In this document: positions 54,708 to 63,087 of the stretch, piece after piece | How the letters are laid out: every line of letters starts with the position of its first letter | How positions within the stretch are numbered: position 1 is the stretch's first letter | Origin: Flavobacteriaceae bacterium | GTDB lineage: Bacteria; Bacteroidota; Bacteroidia; Flavobacteriales; Flavobacteriaceae | Direction of reading: 5' to 3' | DNA: 64,000 nucleotides | NCBI GenBank assembly: GCA_013214065.1 | Contig: JABSPK010000003.1 | Coordinates: forward strand, 398,028 to 462,027 | The notes under the pieces: model-generated | Database searches by the model: none | What the model saw: the letters and a program-made list of their open reading frames with translations, nothing else | Told to the model about the DNA's origin: nothing | Position numbers and translations under genes: made by a program

Positions 54708-55431
54708 CCAGTTCCGTTTTTTTGAATTTATAGACCCCGACTTCGGCTTCGATTTTGTGCAATTCGTATTCGGCGCGCGGTATGGCCACGAATTTTATCT
54801 TGTCTCCAACATTTACGAAACAGGGATCTTCCGCTTCTTGATTGAAAATCGGGATCGGGCAGCTTCCAATGATGTTCCACCCACCCGTTGAATCTTGAGG
54901 GTATATCCCCGTTTGTTTGCCTGCTAAACCAACGGCCCCTTTGGGCACATGCAAACGAGGGGTCTGTTTTCGTCGGGTCTCCAACGATTTTGGGAGACCG
55001 CCCAAATACATAAAGCCCGGTAAAAATCCGATACCGAATACAGTGTATTCGTAACTGCAATGCCGTTCGATCAATTCGTCGACACTGCATTGCAATTGCT
55101 TGGCCACTTCTTCGATATCAAGACCGAATTCGGAATCATAACATGCAGGTAGCTTCCAAAGGCTTCGGGAGGTCGTCAATACCTGCTCCATTTCTTGGTA
55201 CATCACCGACAATTCGGTTTCCCATCGTTTGAAATCGAAATCGACCTTCCTTCCGATCAATGCCAGCGAGTTGTACGAGGCCACGTATTCAAAACGCGGA
55301 CCATATGTGTTTTGCAGCACTTCCTTGAAGGAAAGAATATCATCGAGGATGTTGACATCGACCTCATTGGGCCATTCCAATAAAAGGGTGTGGTTGCCGA
55401 AAGGCTTGATTGTAATGGGGTACTTTTTCAC
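54700..55431 (-). CDS. pxpB: 5-oxoprolinase subunit B
   Basis: 243 aa from the GTG at 55431, which overlaps the pxpA stop (GTGA); a longer frame would run 87 bp into pxpA. The motifs HCSYEYTVFGIGFLPGFMYLGGLP and VPKGAVGLAGKQTGIYPQDSTGGWNIIG are diagnostic of the PxpB/KipI carboxyltransferase domain. Forms the PxpB-PxpC pair that activates and hydrolyses 5-oxoproline with PxpA. Confidence 0.93.
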   Translation of the reverse strand: MKKYPITIKPFGNHTLLLEWPNEVDVNILDDILSFKEVLQNTYGPRFEYVASYNSLALIGRKVDFDFKRWETELSVMYQEMEQVLTTSRSLWKLPACYDSEFGLDIEEVAKQLQCSVDELIERHCSYEYTVFGIGFLPGFMYLGGLPKSLETRRKQTPRLHVPKGAVGLAGKQTGIYPQDSTGGWNIIGSCPIPIFNQEAEDPCFVNVGDKIKFVAIPRAEYELHKIEAEVGVYKFKKTELDA

Positions 55432-56168
55432 TTTTCGATGCTTAGCCCATGAGTGGGTAAGGTGTTCGAAAGATACACTAATATTTCCAATGCCGCAGGG
55501 GTATCGCCATGAATACAAAAGGTATCGGCCCGAATTGCCAATTCAGTGCCCGCAATCGTCAGTAACCTTCCTTTTTTGGCCATGCGCACCACATGATCCA
55601 ACGCATTTTTTGGATCTTGTATCAAGGCGTTGGTTTTTTGGCGCGAAACCAGTTGTCCTTGGGCGGTATAATTTCTATCGGCAAACACCTCATACGCCAC
55701 TGTGACGCCCTGCGAACCGGCTACTTCGGCTAGTACCGAACCATAAGGTGCGTAAAGTTTGGCCCCATTCTTAAAAAAGGGAAGAAGTGCTTGCAAATAG
55801 ACCTCCGATAGTTCGCGATCGATCGCCATCGTATTGTATAAGGCCCCATGTGCTTTGATATGGTGCAATGGGATGTTTTCTTCGGAAAGTATTCGTGTAA
55901 AGGTATTCAACTGCTGTTGCAGGCTTTCGGTCAGCTCCTTTTCGGTGAGCTCCATCTGCTTTCTTCCAAAGTTTTCCTTATCAGGATACCCCGGATGTGC
56001 TCCGACCTTAACTTGATGAGCTGTTGCCAAGCGGGCAATATCGCGCATGCTCTGTTCGTCACCGGCATGCCCGCCACATGCGATATTACAGGAACCGACC
56101 AACGGGAAAAGATCGGCCTCGTTGCCGACACCCTCCCCTACATCACAATTGATATCCACGTATTCCAT
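55428..56168 (-). CDS. pxpA: 5-oxoprolinase subunit A (LamB/YcsF family)
   Basis: 246 aa. VDINCDVGEGVG (about 4-15), CNIACGGHAGDEQSM (about 28-42) and VKVGAHPGYPDKENFGRK (about 54-71) are the family signatures of this TIM-barrel-like subunit. It lies 5 bp after the NRAMP-fold transporter gene and overlaps pxpB. Works with PxpB and PxpC in recycling 5-oxoproline to glutamate. Confidence 0.94.
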   Translation of the reverse strand: MEYVDINCDVGEGVGNEADLFPLVGSCNIACGGHAGDEQSMRDIARLATAHQVKVGAHPGYPDKENFGRKQMELTEKELTESLQQQLNTFTRILSEENIPLHHIKAHGALYNTMAIDRELSEVYLQALLPFFKNGAKLYAPYGSVLAEVAGSQGVTVAYEVFADRNYTAQGQLVSRQKTNALIQDPKNALDHVVRMAKKGRLLTIAGTELAIRADTFCIHGDTPAALEILVYLSNTLPTHGLSIEK

Positions 56169-56173
56169 TTGTA

Positions 56174-57367
56174 TTAGAATGCCCCTAGCACCTTCATGAT
56201 GGTCCGCACCCCTAGAAATAGGGTGAATAGGACGATCAATCCGCCGATCAGGTTTTGAAGCTTCGTATTTCCATAACCTTTCATGACCCCCGCTTTGTTG
56301 ACCATAAAGAGCAATAAGATGGCAACGACCGGCAAGAGGGTCCCGTTCGCGATTTGCGCCATTTTAATGATCTCAATCGGTTTGAAATCGAATGACAGCG
56401 AAAGCAATCCGGCGAACAAGACTAGCATCCATACCGCGCGAAATCGCCAATCCTTGATGCTGGTTTTCCATCCAAAACAACTGTTGGCTACATAGGCGGC
56501 CGCAAGCGGTGCCGTTATGGCCGACGTAATACCGGCCGCGAATAGTCCAATCCCCATAAAATACCTTGAAGAACTTCCAAACAGGGGTTCCAAGGCTTTG
56601 GCGAGGTCTAGGGCCGAATTCACTTCGGAAGCTGGAATTGCCGCGGCGGCGATGATGATCGCCATGGAAACCACGGCCCCCAAAGCGATGGAAATGAAGG
56701 TGTCCCAACGGGCGTATTTCAAATCAGAGGTCTTCTCCCATTTTTCATTGACCAAAGCCGCATGTAAAAACAAGTTGTACGGTACTACCGTGGTGCCGAC
56801 CAGGGCGATTACGGTCAGTAGGTTGGCATCGGTGATCTTCGGAAGGAACATCCCTTCGATCAAGGCCATGAGCTCTGGCCCCGTTAAGACCGCGGTAATC
56901 AGAAACGCCAAACTCATCAAGCCTACCAAGGCAACGAAAACCCGCTCTAGGAGTTTATAGGAACCGATAAACAACAACGCAAAAGCAATGGCCGCGATCA
57001 CCCATGGGAAATACGCAGTATGCTGTTCACCCAATAGGGCTTGCAAGCCCAAGGTCCCACCACCGATATTGCCGCCTTCATAGGCAATATTGCCGCCTAC
57101 AATGGCCAGCAAGACAACGGTGAGTACGAGCATGCGTACCACCTTATTATTGAATTGCCCGCGCATCACCTCGGCCAAGCCCTGCTTCGACACGATCCCG
57201 ACCCGCGACGCCATTTCTTGAAGCACCATGGTTGCCAAGATGGATACGATCATGGCCCATAATAAAGAGTAGCCGAACCCTACCCCGGCCAGGGTACATG
57301 CCGTGACCGTTCCTGGGCCGATAAAAGCGGCCGCCACCAAAATTCCCGGACCTAGTTTCTTGAACAT
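56174..57367 (-). CDS. NRAMP-fold transporter lacking canonical metal ligands (YcsG-like)
   Basis: 397 aa with about eleven membrane segments and the NRAMP arrangement. The metal site is replaced: TM1 reads FIGPGTVTA (residues 15-23) where NRAMP has DPGN, so both Asp and Asn are missing, and TM6 reads VVPYNLFLHA (194-203) where NRAMP has MPHNLFLH, losing the metal-binding Met. Such a protein is unlikely to carry Mn2+ or Fe2+. Bacillus ycsG, an NRAMP-like gene next to the pxp genes, has the same setting. It heads the operon with pxpA-pxpB-pxpC, so an organic substrate, possibly 5-oxoproline, is a reasonable inference. Confidence 0.8.
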   Translation of the reverse strand: MFKKLGPGILVAAAFIGPGTVTACTLAGVGFGYSLLWAMIVSILATMVLQEMASRVGIVSKQGLAEVMRGQFNNKVVRMLVLTVVLLAIVGGNIAYEGGNIGGGTLGLQALLGEQHTAYFPWVIAAIAFALLFIGSYKLLERVFVALVGLMSLAFLITAVLTGPELMALIEGMFLPKITDANLLTVIALVGTTVVPYNLFLHAALVNEKWEKTSDLKYARWDTFISIALGAVVSMAIIIAAAAIPASEVNSALDLAKALEPLFGSSSRYFMGIGLFAAGITSAITAPLAAAYVANSCFGWKTSIKDWRFRAVWMLVLFAGLLSLSFDFKPIEIIKMAQIANGTLLPVVAILLLFMVNKAGVMKGYGNTKLQNLIGGLIVLFTLFLGVRTIMKVLGAF

Positions 57368-57414
57368 CTTATTTTTTTCACCACAAAAAATAACACTTTC
57401 CCAACAATGCGATT

Positions 57415-57449
57415 TGCATTTCGTCTAAAAAAGTGCATTTCATCTAAAA
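57415..57449 (-). promoter_or_regulatory. Tandem 16-bp direct repeat upstream of the pxp operon
   Basis: TGCATTTCGTCTAAAA (57415-57430) and TGCATTTCATCTAAAA (57434-57449) differ at one base and are 19 bp apart start to start, close to two helical turns. They lie 48-82 bp upstream of the transporter ATG, where a regulator of the 5-oxoproline operon would bind. No regulator gene is adjacent. Confidence 0.55.
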
Positions 57450-57542
57450 GTGGGGTGCCGTTCATCGAATGCGCATACGATTTGAATTTTATGCCAGTTA
57501 TAATAATCCCAAATCTTAGAATAGACCAAACTTAACTGATTA

Positions 57543-57986
57543 ATGACGTGTAAAGACTGCGAAAAGCATATTGGCAAAGAGGAATACGAACACTCCAAAT
57601 CGACTTTAGGAGTTCCGTTGTGCGAACGGCACACCAAACTCATCAAGAAAGTCATTTTGGAGAACGGTACCTCTCTCGAGACCATTCAACTATACTACGC
57701 CCTCAAAGAAGCCGGGGCCAACCCCATGCTCGAATGGTGGGATGGCACCAAATCGATCGATATCGCCATATCAAGGGTGAAATTGAACATCGAAATCGAC
57801 ACCGAATACCAAATGATCACCCACGAACAGGCGATCCTTGATCTTGAAGAGGCGATGCATTCGTTCAAGAACGGGTTTACGACGATCCGAATTCCGCATA
57901 TCGTGGTGAAGTATTACCTGAACGATACCGTAAAAAACATCCTCGGAATCATTCAAGGCCTTAAAGCCAACTTAAAAGTGATCTAA
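57543..57986 (+). CDS. Zinc-ribbon plus endonuclease-like (PD-(D/E)xK-type) protein, uncharacterised
   Basis: 147 aa. The N-terminus has a metal-site pattern: CKDC (3-6), then CERH (about 26-29). The C-terminal part (SIDIAISRVKLNIEIDTEYQM, followed by a helix and ITHEQAILDLEEAMHSFKNG) has the D...ExD arrangement and strand-helix order of DUF559/Vsr-like nuclease folds (compare VDFA...LAIEIDG in those families). I know no named family for it. A small DNA-binding or nicking enzyme is plausible but unproven. Stands alone between the pxp operon and the TPR protein. Confidence 0.5.
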   Translation: MTCKDCEKHIGKEEYEHSKSTLGVPLCERHTKLIKKVILENGTSLETIQLYYALKEAGANPMLEWWDGTKSIDIAISRVKLNIEIDTEYQMITHEQAILDLEEAMHSFKNGFTTIRIPHIVVKYYLNDTVKNILGIIQGLKANLKVI

Positions 57987-58022
57987 CATCCCTATCACGA
58001 ATTCCATTTATTAGTATCTTTC

Positions 58023-58048
58023 GACCAGAACAAAAAATGCCTCTGGTC
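58023..58048 (+). promoter_or_regulatory. Hairpin directly before the TPR protein start
   Basis: GACCAGA (58023-58029) and TCTGGTC (58042-58048) form a perfect 7-bp stem with a 12-nt loop, ending 1 nt before the ATG at 58050. TATCTTTC just upstream is one mismatch from a -7 box. It could be a translational control hairpin or an operator. Confidence 0.4.
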
Positions 58049-58049
58049 T

Positions 58050-60218
58050 ATGGATAAGAATAAGGCCCTCTCCAAAAAATGGTGGAAGGTCGCGCAATAC
58101 TTGGCTGGATATCTAGTCGCCGCGTGGACCTTCTTACAATTTTTGGAGTGGATTTTGAACCGCTATCAAATCTCACCCCATTGGGTCGATATCTTTTTGT
58201 GGTTCTTCGTAGGCATTATCCCTTCCTTGATCATTTATCTCTTTCACCAAGACCGGATCAACCAGCGGATTTTGAAACTGCGTGAGAAAATCATTTTCCC
58301 CATTAATGTGATTTTGGTATTCATCGGCCTGTACTTCGGTTTTGGCACCACAGACCTTGGGGCCACGACCAAAGAAATCGCCTACGTCGATGCCTTGGGT
58401 GAAATGAACCAGACCACCATTACCAAAGAAGAGTTCAGGACCGAGGTCCCCATCTACAATTTCCAACAGCTGAACGAGAACGACGAGCTCAAATGGATGG
58501 GCGAAGGCATCTCGGAATTGCTCTACTACGATCTACTGCAAGACAAGAACATCACCCCTAGCTTGAATTGGGCACGCAGCACGGCCGATAAGGTGCTGGA
58601 AGCCAGTGTGGCCGCCTCGATCTATGTTGATGGCACCTATGAAAAAAACGGGGATACCTATACTATTGAAACCAAAATAAGAAATAGCAAAAACGGCAAC
58701 GTCAAAGAAAGCCAAACCTTTACCGGCGATGATTTCTTAGATCTGATCGATGAGGTCAGCGTTTATGTTAGGGGGGCGATCGCCCTTCCTGAAGGGGACC
58801 GGATGCAGTACTTGGATCTTAGTATCAAAGAATTCGTGAGCACTTCCTTGCCGGCCATCAAAAATTTCGTGTATTCCAATTTTGAGGAAGCCATTGCCCA
58901 AGATAGTACCTTCGCCCTAGCCTACCTTAAAAATTCACGGAGGGACATTCGCTACAGCCGTGGAAAGATCGATGAACAGGCCTTGGCCGATAAGGCCTAT
59001 CAATACCGCGAGCGTCTGCCGTATGATCTTCGCATGGAAGCCATGGCCAATAAGTATTTGGCATACAATCAATTCGATAAGGCTAAAGAGTTGGTCGAGA
59101 TGCAATTGGAAATCTCCCCCCAAAACCAATCATTGAACAACATCCTTTATGGCATTTATGGAGAGACCAAGGATGCCCAAAGTTTTTATGACACCGCACT
59201 GAAACGATTTAGTGCTTCAAAAAGCTTTTATAACATCCAGAACATCGCCGACGCCACCTTGGTCAACGGTGATTACGAAGATTACCTGAAAATGGTCAAT
59301 CTGTATGTTAAATTGAATCCGGGTAACAATTTCATTTTCCCGTTTTCCTTGCCCCCATTGATTTTAAAAGGGGATGAAAAGGCAGCGCGCAGCACTTATG
59401 ACAAGGTGCGCTTGGTGCATCCAAACCAAGACAATATCAACAAAGCGTTCGAACCCGCCATTGATTTTCTTGCCGAAGATAAGGTCGACCAAGATTATTT
59501 GAATTCGTTTGTCGGGGTATACCGTTCCCATCAAAGTGAGGCCACCGTAGATCTTTGGGTAGACGATGACCGCTTGTTGAATTATTATTCCAATCAAACC
59601 ATACGCATCATGATCCCTTCGGGCGATGCTGAAATGGTCATTGGGGAACCCAACCAATACAGCGGCTTTTATAGTTTCAAAAAAGACGATTCCGGCGAAT
59701 TTTACTGTGCGAAGGTCGACGAGAACTACGATAATACCACCATTCCCTATTGGATTTGGAAATTAGACGACACCATTACCGAAGCCGAGGAATTGTTACA
59801 GCAAGGCGATTATGAAAAAGCCGAGCCTGCCTATGAAGCCGCAATTAACGCAAACCAGAACCACTATTATTTGAAATATGCCCTACAGCATATCCAATAT
59901 GTAAAGGACAAGGATTCGACCCAGCTGATCGAGCAATACAACAAGGTGGTCGGCACCTATTCGAAAGAAGGGGTCGAAAACACGCGAAAGCTCTTCGTCA
60001 AAGACGGCAAGCTGATGTACAAGCGTTCGGGGATCCCCAGTAAGCAGCTTTTCCCTATTTCCGAAAACCGGTATTTGACCTTATCGTCCTACCGTTTGCA
60101 TTTCGAATTCGAGTTCGAAGGGGATGAGGCCGTGGCGAGTTTTTCATGGGTGTACGATCCTGAAAAAGGGGAATGGGAAAACTATGGGGCCGAATTGAAC
60201 TACCTTTTCAAGGAGTAA
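58050..60218 (+). CDS. Membrane-anchored TPR protein with TolB-N/FlgO-like domain
   Basis: 722 aa. Three N-terminal membrane segments (about 13-33, 47-67, 85-102) precede a periplasmic domain. Residues about 120-250 (VPIYNFQQLNENDELKWMGEGISELLYYDLLQ; SIYVDGTYEKNGDTYTIETKI) resemble the TolB-N/FlgO-like domain found with TPRs in signalling proteins. TPR-like helices follow (about 285-470 and 580-650), and a beta-rich tail closes the protein. No catalytic domain is seen. Probably an envelope signalling or scaffold protein; partner unknown. Confidence 0.65.
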   Translation: MDKNKALSKKWWKVAQYLAGYLVAAWTFLQFLEWILNRYQISPHWVDIFLWFFVGIIPSLIIYLFHQDRINQRILKLREKIIFPINVILVFIGLYFGFGTTDLGATTKEIAYVDALGEMNQTTITKEEFRTEVPIYNFQQLNENDELKWMGEGISELLYYDLLQDKNITPSLNWARSTADKVLEASVAASIYVDGTYEKNGDTYTIETKIRNSKNGNVKESQTFTGDDFLDLIDEVSVYVRGAIALPEGDRMQYLDLSIKEFVSTSLPAIKNFVYSNFEEAIAQDSTFALAYLKNSRRDIRYSRGKIDEQALADKAYQYRERLPYDLRMEAMANKYLAYNQFDKAKELVEMQLEISPQNQSLNNILYGIYGETKDAQSFYDTALKRFSASKSFYNIQNIADATLVNGDYEDYLKMVNLYVKLNPGNNFIFPFSLPPLILKGDEKAARSTYDKVRLVHPNQDNINKAFEPAIDFLAEDKVDQDYLNSFVGVYRSHQSEATVDLWVDDDRLLNYYSNQTIRIMIPSGDAEMVIGEPNQYSGFYSFKKDDSGEFYCAKVDENYDNTTIPYWIWKLDDTITEAEELLQQGDYEKAEPAYEAAINANQNHYYLKYALQHIQYVKDKDSTQLIEQYNKVVGTYSKEGVENTRKLFVKDGKLMYKRSGIPSKQLFPISENRYLTLSSYRLHFEFEFEGDEAVASFSWVYDPEKGEWENYGAELNYLFKE

Positions 60219-60256
60219 GTCGGCGATAGGGTGATTTCATGTCCTGATAAGATAAA

Positions 60257-60286
60257 AACGGTCAAATAGCAAACTACTTGACCGTT
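60257..60286 (-). terminator. Terminator for the LruC gene
   Basis: AACGGTCAA (60257-60265) pairs perfectly with TTGACCGTT (60278-60286). Read on the minus strand it is followed by TTTTTATC, so it terminates the LruC transcript rather than the convergent TPR gene. Confidence 0.7.
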
Positions 60287-60316
60287 GAAAAAACTACCAT
60301 CATCCAATATACCCTA

Positions 60317-62089
60317 TCATTGAATAATCTTGTCCAGGTTTCGGGATGGATTTTCATTCGAATACCAATCAAGGCTTGGGTCCGATTCCACAAAAGTCCT
60401 AAAGTCAGGATAGGCTTCCAAAATATCCACCCCTTCCTTAGGCCATTCCCACTCTATAGGCACCACCATGCCCCAGGGAAACCCTTCATCCGTTTTGAAA
60501 TCCACTACTTCCCCTTCATGGCAGCCCCCGACGCTCGTACTCAAAAAAGAAGAGGCACCTGAAATACCATCAGTAACGTTCGGGTGTATTTCCATAGTCA
60601 CATCCCCATCCTTTAGTATAAATACATCATAAGCCCCATCAACACCGGCAACCGTGCCTTCCATCTCTAACACTGTGGGATATGTTTTTTCACGAGTGTT
60701 GATAATGGCACTTTCATTTGCGGTATAGAAAGATTTTAAATTTTCAAAATAGAACAATGTGCTTTGGTTGACTGCATCATGCACACGGTTGACCACAATG
60801 TTCTGACCATCATTTCGCACCATTACGGCATTATCGTCTGGATCATAAACCCGAAGTACAGCATAGTTATTATATGCCCCACCCAAGGCAGGAACCTTAA
60901 ATCCAAAGTCGAATTCGGTGATCATATTGTCGCCGTTCAATCCTTCTGAAAAATTATAGTTCATGATAAGGTCATTGAAGTCATAGTCCCCTTGACATGG
61001 CCATAAATCTTCAAAGATGACCGAATAAAAGCCATCCATACCCTGTGGGTAGTTCCTGCTCACAACGTTTGGATTGGAGTCATCCACATCGATGCCACCG
61101 CTTTCAATCGAAGCATATCCATCTCCATCCGCATCGGTAGAAGGTGAATAACAGCTTGGTTCACAAGACTCCGCCGAGCCACCTTCCGTTACGTTTCCAC
61201 CACTACCATTATCGATATCATCGTTTCCATTGCCACCGATGAGTTCATCAGAAGCAAACTTCCCTATAATCTTATCTTTTCCGTTTCCTCCATAAATGAT
61301 GTCCTTCGCGCCATCTGAAGCGGTAATTTCATCGGTACCGTTTCCTAGGTTGATCAACGAGGGCTTTTGGGTCGACCCCATCTGTACCTTGTCTTTACCA
61401 TTTCCTAGGTAAACGAAAATACAGTCGAAATCCGCATTATCGTACTGGGTGTCGACCCGCGTCGTACCATTGGTCTTTAAAATGACCTTGGTATTGCCGT
61501 TATCTTTGTCCATGTCGAGCTCATCATCGAATACCGACCCTTTGATGACCAATACACGGTTGTAGATTTCAACGGTTCCGTTGCTCCCGCCGTGCTCACA
61601 AAAGGTATAATCGTTCCGTGAGGTGGCGATCTTTGCAAATCGTTCCGTATTGATAAAATCCCCAAACCCAAAAGTTGCGGTGATATCCGTTTTTGCGCGG
61701 ATCAGTTCCACTTCGACTCCATTGAAGGAGGCTAGAATCAGGATGTATTCAATGTGATTGGGAATCTTGAACGTTGTTTTCAAGGCATTCTCCTTGTTGA
61801 TAAAACCATCAAAAATCAATTGTCGTGCGGCTTCTCGCCCTTGGTGGAATAATCTGATCTTGACATTCTCATCGGTAAACGAGCCGTCAAGTTGGATATT
61901 GGACATTGAAGAGGTGGTGGATTCGAAGGCAAATCCATCCGGGATTTGGAGTCTGGATTCACTTGCCACATCATCGATACTTGAAATTTCCTCACTTATA
62001 CCGATCTCTGGTGTAGCCGGTTGTGATTCATCTGTGGTACATGCCATAAAGAAGCTGGATATCAGTATGGCTAGGGTAGCTTTTTTCAT
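60317..62089 (-). CDS. LruC-domain lipoprotein with RTX-type repeats
   Basis: 590 aa from the ATG at 62089 with a lipobox FFMAC (Cys about 17). Order: N-terminal beta-rich region (about 60-210), RTX/hemolysin-type calcium repeats (LGNGKDKVQ, LGNGTDEIT, GGNGKDKII, GGNGNDDID; about 220-300), a DADGDGYASIESGGIDVDDSNPN calcium-binding linker, then the LruC domain (GDYDFNDLIMNYNFSEG and the following ~200 residues). Likely a calcium-stabilised surface lipoprotein. Adhesion or ligand binding is inferred. Followed by its own terminator. Confidence 0.8.
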   Translation of the reverse strand: MKKATLAILISSFFMACTTDESQPATPEIGISEEISSIDDVASESRLQIPDGFAFESTTSSMSNIQLDGSFTDENVKIRLFHQGREAARQLIFDGFINKENALKTTFKIPNHIEYILILASFNGVEVELIRAKTDITATFGFGDFINTERFAKIATSRNDYTFCEHGGSNGTVEIYNRVLVIKGSVFDDELDMDKDNGNTKVILKTNGTTRVDTQYDNADFDCIFVYLGNGKDKVQMGSTQKPSLINLGNGTDEITASDGAKDIIYGGNGKDKIIGKFASDELIGGNGNDDIDNGSGGNVTEGGSAESCEPSCYSPSTDADGDGYASIESGGIDVDDSNPNVVSRNYPQGMDGFYSVIFEDLWPCQGDYDFNDLIMNYNFSEGLNGDNMITEFDFGFKVPALGGAYNNYAVLRVYDPDDNAVMVRNDGQNIVVNRVHDAVNQSTLFYFENLKSFYTANESAIINTREKTYPTVLEMEGTVAGVDGAYDVFILKDGDVTMEIHPNVTDGISGASSFLSTSVGGCHEGEVVDFKTDEGFPWGMVVPIEWEWPKEGVDILEAYPDFRTFVESDPSLDWYSNENPSRNLDKIIQ

Positions 62090-62236
62090 GATTTTCACGC
62101 TTTTTTCTTTTTCAATTTCCGGCAAGTCAGAAAAAAGCATGTATTGAGAGCGCTTATAACTCAATTAATGAAGGTGAATATCGCGTTTTGTTCGATGAGT
62201 CGTTCGACCAAAACCAAAATCAAGACCCATCCCTTT

Positions 62237-62259
62237 CGATAAATCGTGGCGTTTTATCG
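62237..62259. promoter_or_regulatory. Inverted repeat upstream of the LruC gene
   Basis: CGATAAA (62237-62243) and TTTATCG (62253-62259) form a 7-bp dyad with a 9-nt spacer, in the 272-bp gap (62090-62361) between the LruC and yifB genes, 148-170 bp upstream of the LruC ATG. An operator is possible. The rest of the gap shows no other feature. Confidence 0.35.
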
Positions 62260-62361
62260 GGTAACCGCAAGACACCATTAAAGCCCGTGGAGATTATATT
62301 TTAGATATTCGTGGGATTCATTGCTATTGTGGAAAACGGTTTTAAACCAAGCCAAAGCTTA

Positions 62362-63060
62362 TCACCCCATCCAACCCTCACGATCGAGACTGCGGTATTG
62401 GATGGCCTCCGCAATATGCCGGTTTTTGATGTGGTGTTCGGCCTCCAGATCAGCAATGGTTCGTGCTACCTTTAGAATCCGGTCATAAGCCCTGGCAGAC
62501 AGTCCCAGACGATCCATAGCTTGTTTTAGGAGTTGTTTACCCGCAGCTTCCAACCCACAATAGGTCCGCAATTGTTTGCTGTTCATTTGGGCATTGTAAT
62601 GGATGTGCTCCAATGATCCGAACCGATCGTGCTGTATGTTCCGTGCCGCCACGACCCGTTTCCGGATTTCTTGGCTGGTCTCCCCTTTTCGCGATTCGGA
62701 CAGCTTTTCAAAAGGCACAGGGGTGACCTCGATATGCAGATCGATCCTGTCAAGCAGCGGGCCCGAAATGCGCGAAAGATAGCGGTGCATCGCTAGTGAA
62801 GACACCGCATTGGCCTTATCCGGCTCGTGAAAATACCCACTGGGACTCGGGTTCATGCTGGCGACCAACATAAAACTACTGGGATAGGTTACGGTGAATT
62901 TGGCTCTTGAAATGGTAACTTCCCGATCTTCTAGGGGTTGTCGCATGACTTCCAAGACCTTGCGTTCAAATTCGGGTAGCTCATCGAGGAACAGCACCCC
63001 ATTATGGGCCAGGGAAATCTCTCCGGGCTGCGGATAACTACCCCCTCCTACTAAAGCAAC
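62362..63060 (-). pseudogene. YifB/ComM (Mg-chelatase-like AAA ATPase), C-terminal fragment interrupted by an insertion
   Basis: About 233 codons of true YifB sequence: [21 protein letters not shown] and [20 protein letters not shown] (Walker B region), [29 protein letters not shown], and the helical C-terminus ([21 protein letters not shown]). A full YifB/ComM has about 510 residues, so the N-terminal half with Walker A and the APHHTIS segment is missing. The frame continues about 44 codons into AT-rich foreign sequence (to 63192) with an unrelated hydrophobic start. YifB/ComM is a hexameric helicase that promotes branch migration in natural transformation; this copy is presumably dead. Confidence 0.85.
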
Positions 63061-63087
63061 CTCCTTTATATAAGCAAATGATGAGGT
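63059..63087. other. Candidate recombination site at the yifB/element junction
   Basis: ACCTC (63059-63063) and GAGGT (63083-63087) form a 5-bp dyad spanning 29 bp exactly where yifB similarity ends, a size like serine-recombinase crossover sites. Short and therefore only suggestive. Confidence 0.3.

Noticed and set aside
54700..55518. 272-aa version of PxpB
   Set aside because: It would overlap pxpA by 91 bp; the GTG at 55431 gives a GTGA overlap and the expected N-terminus.
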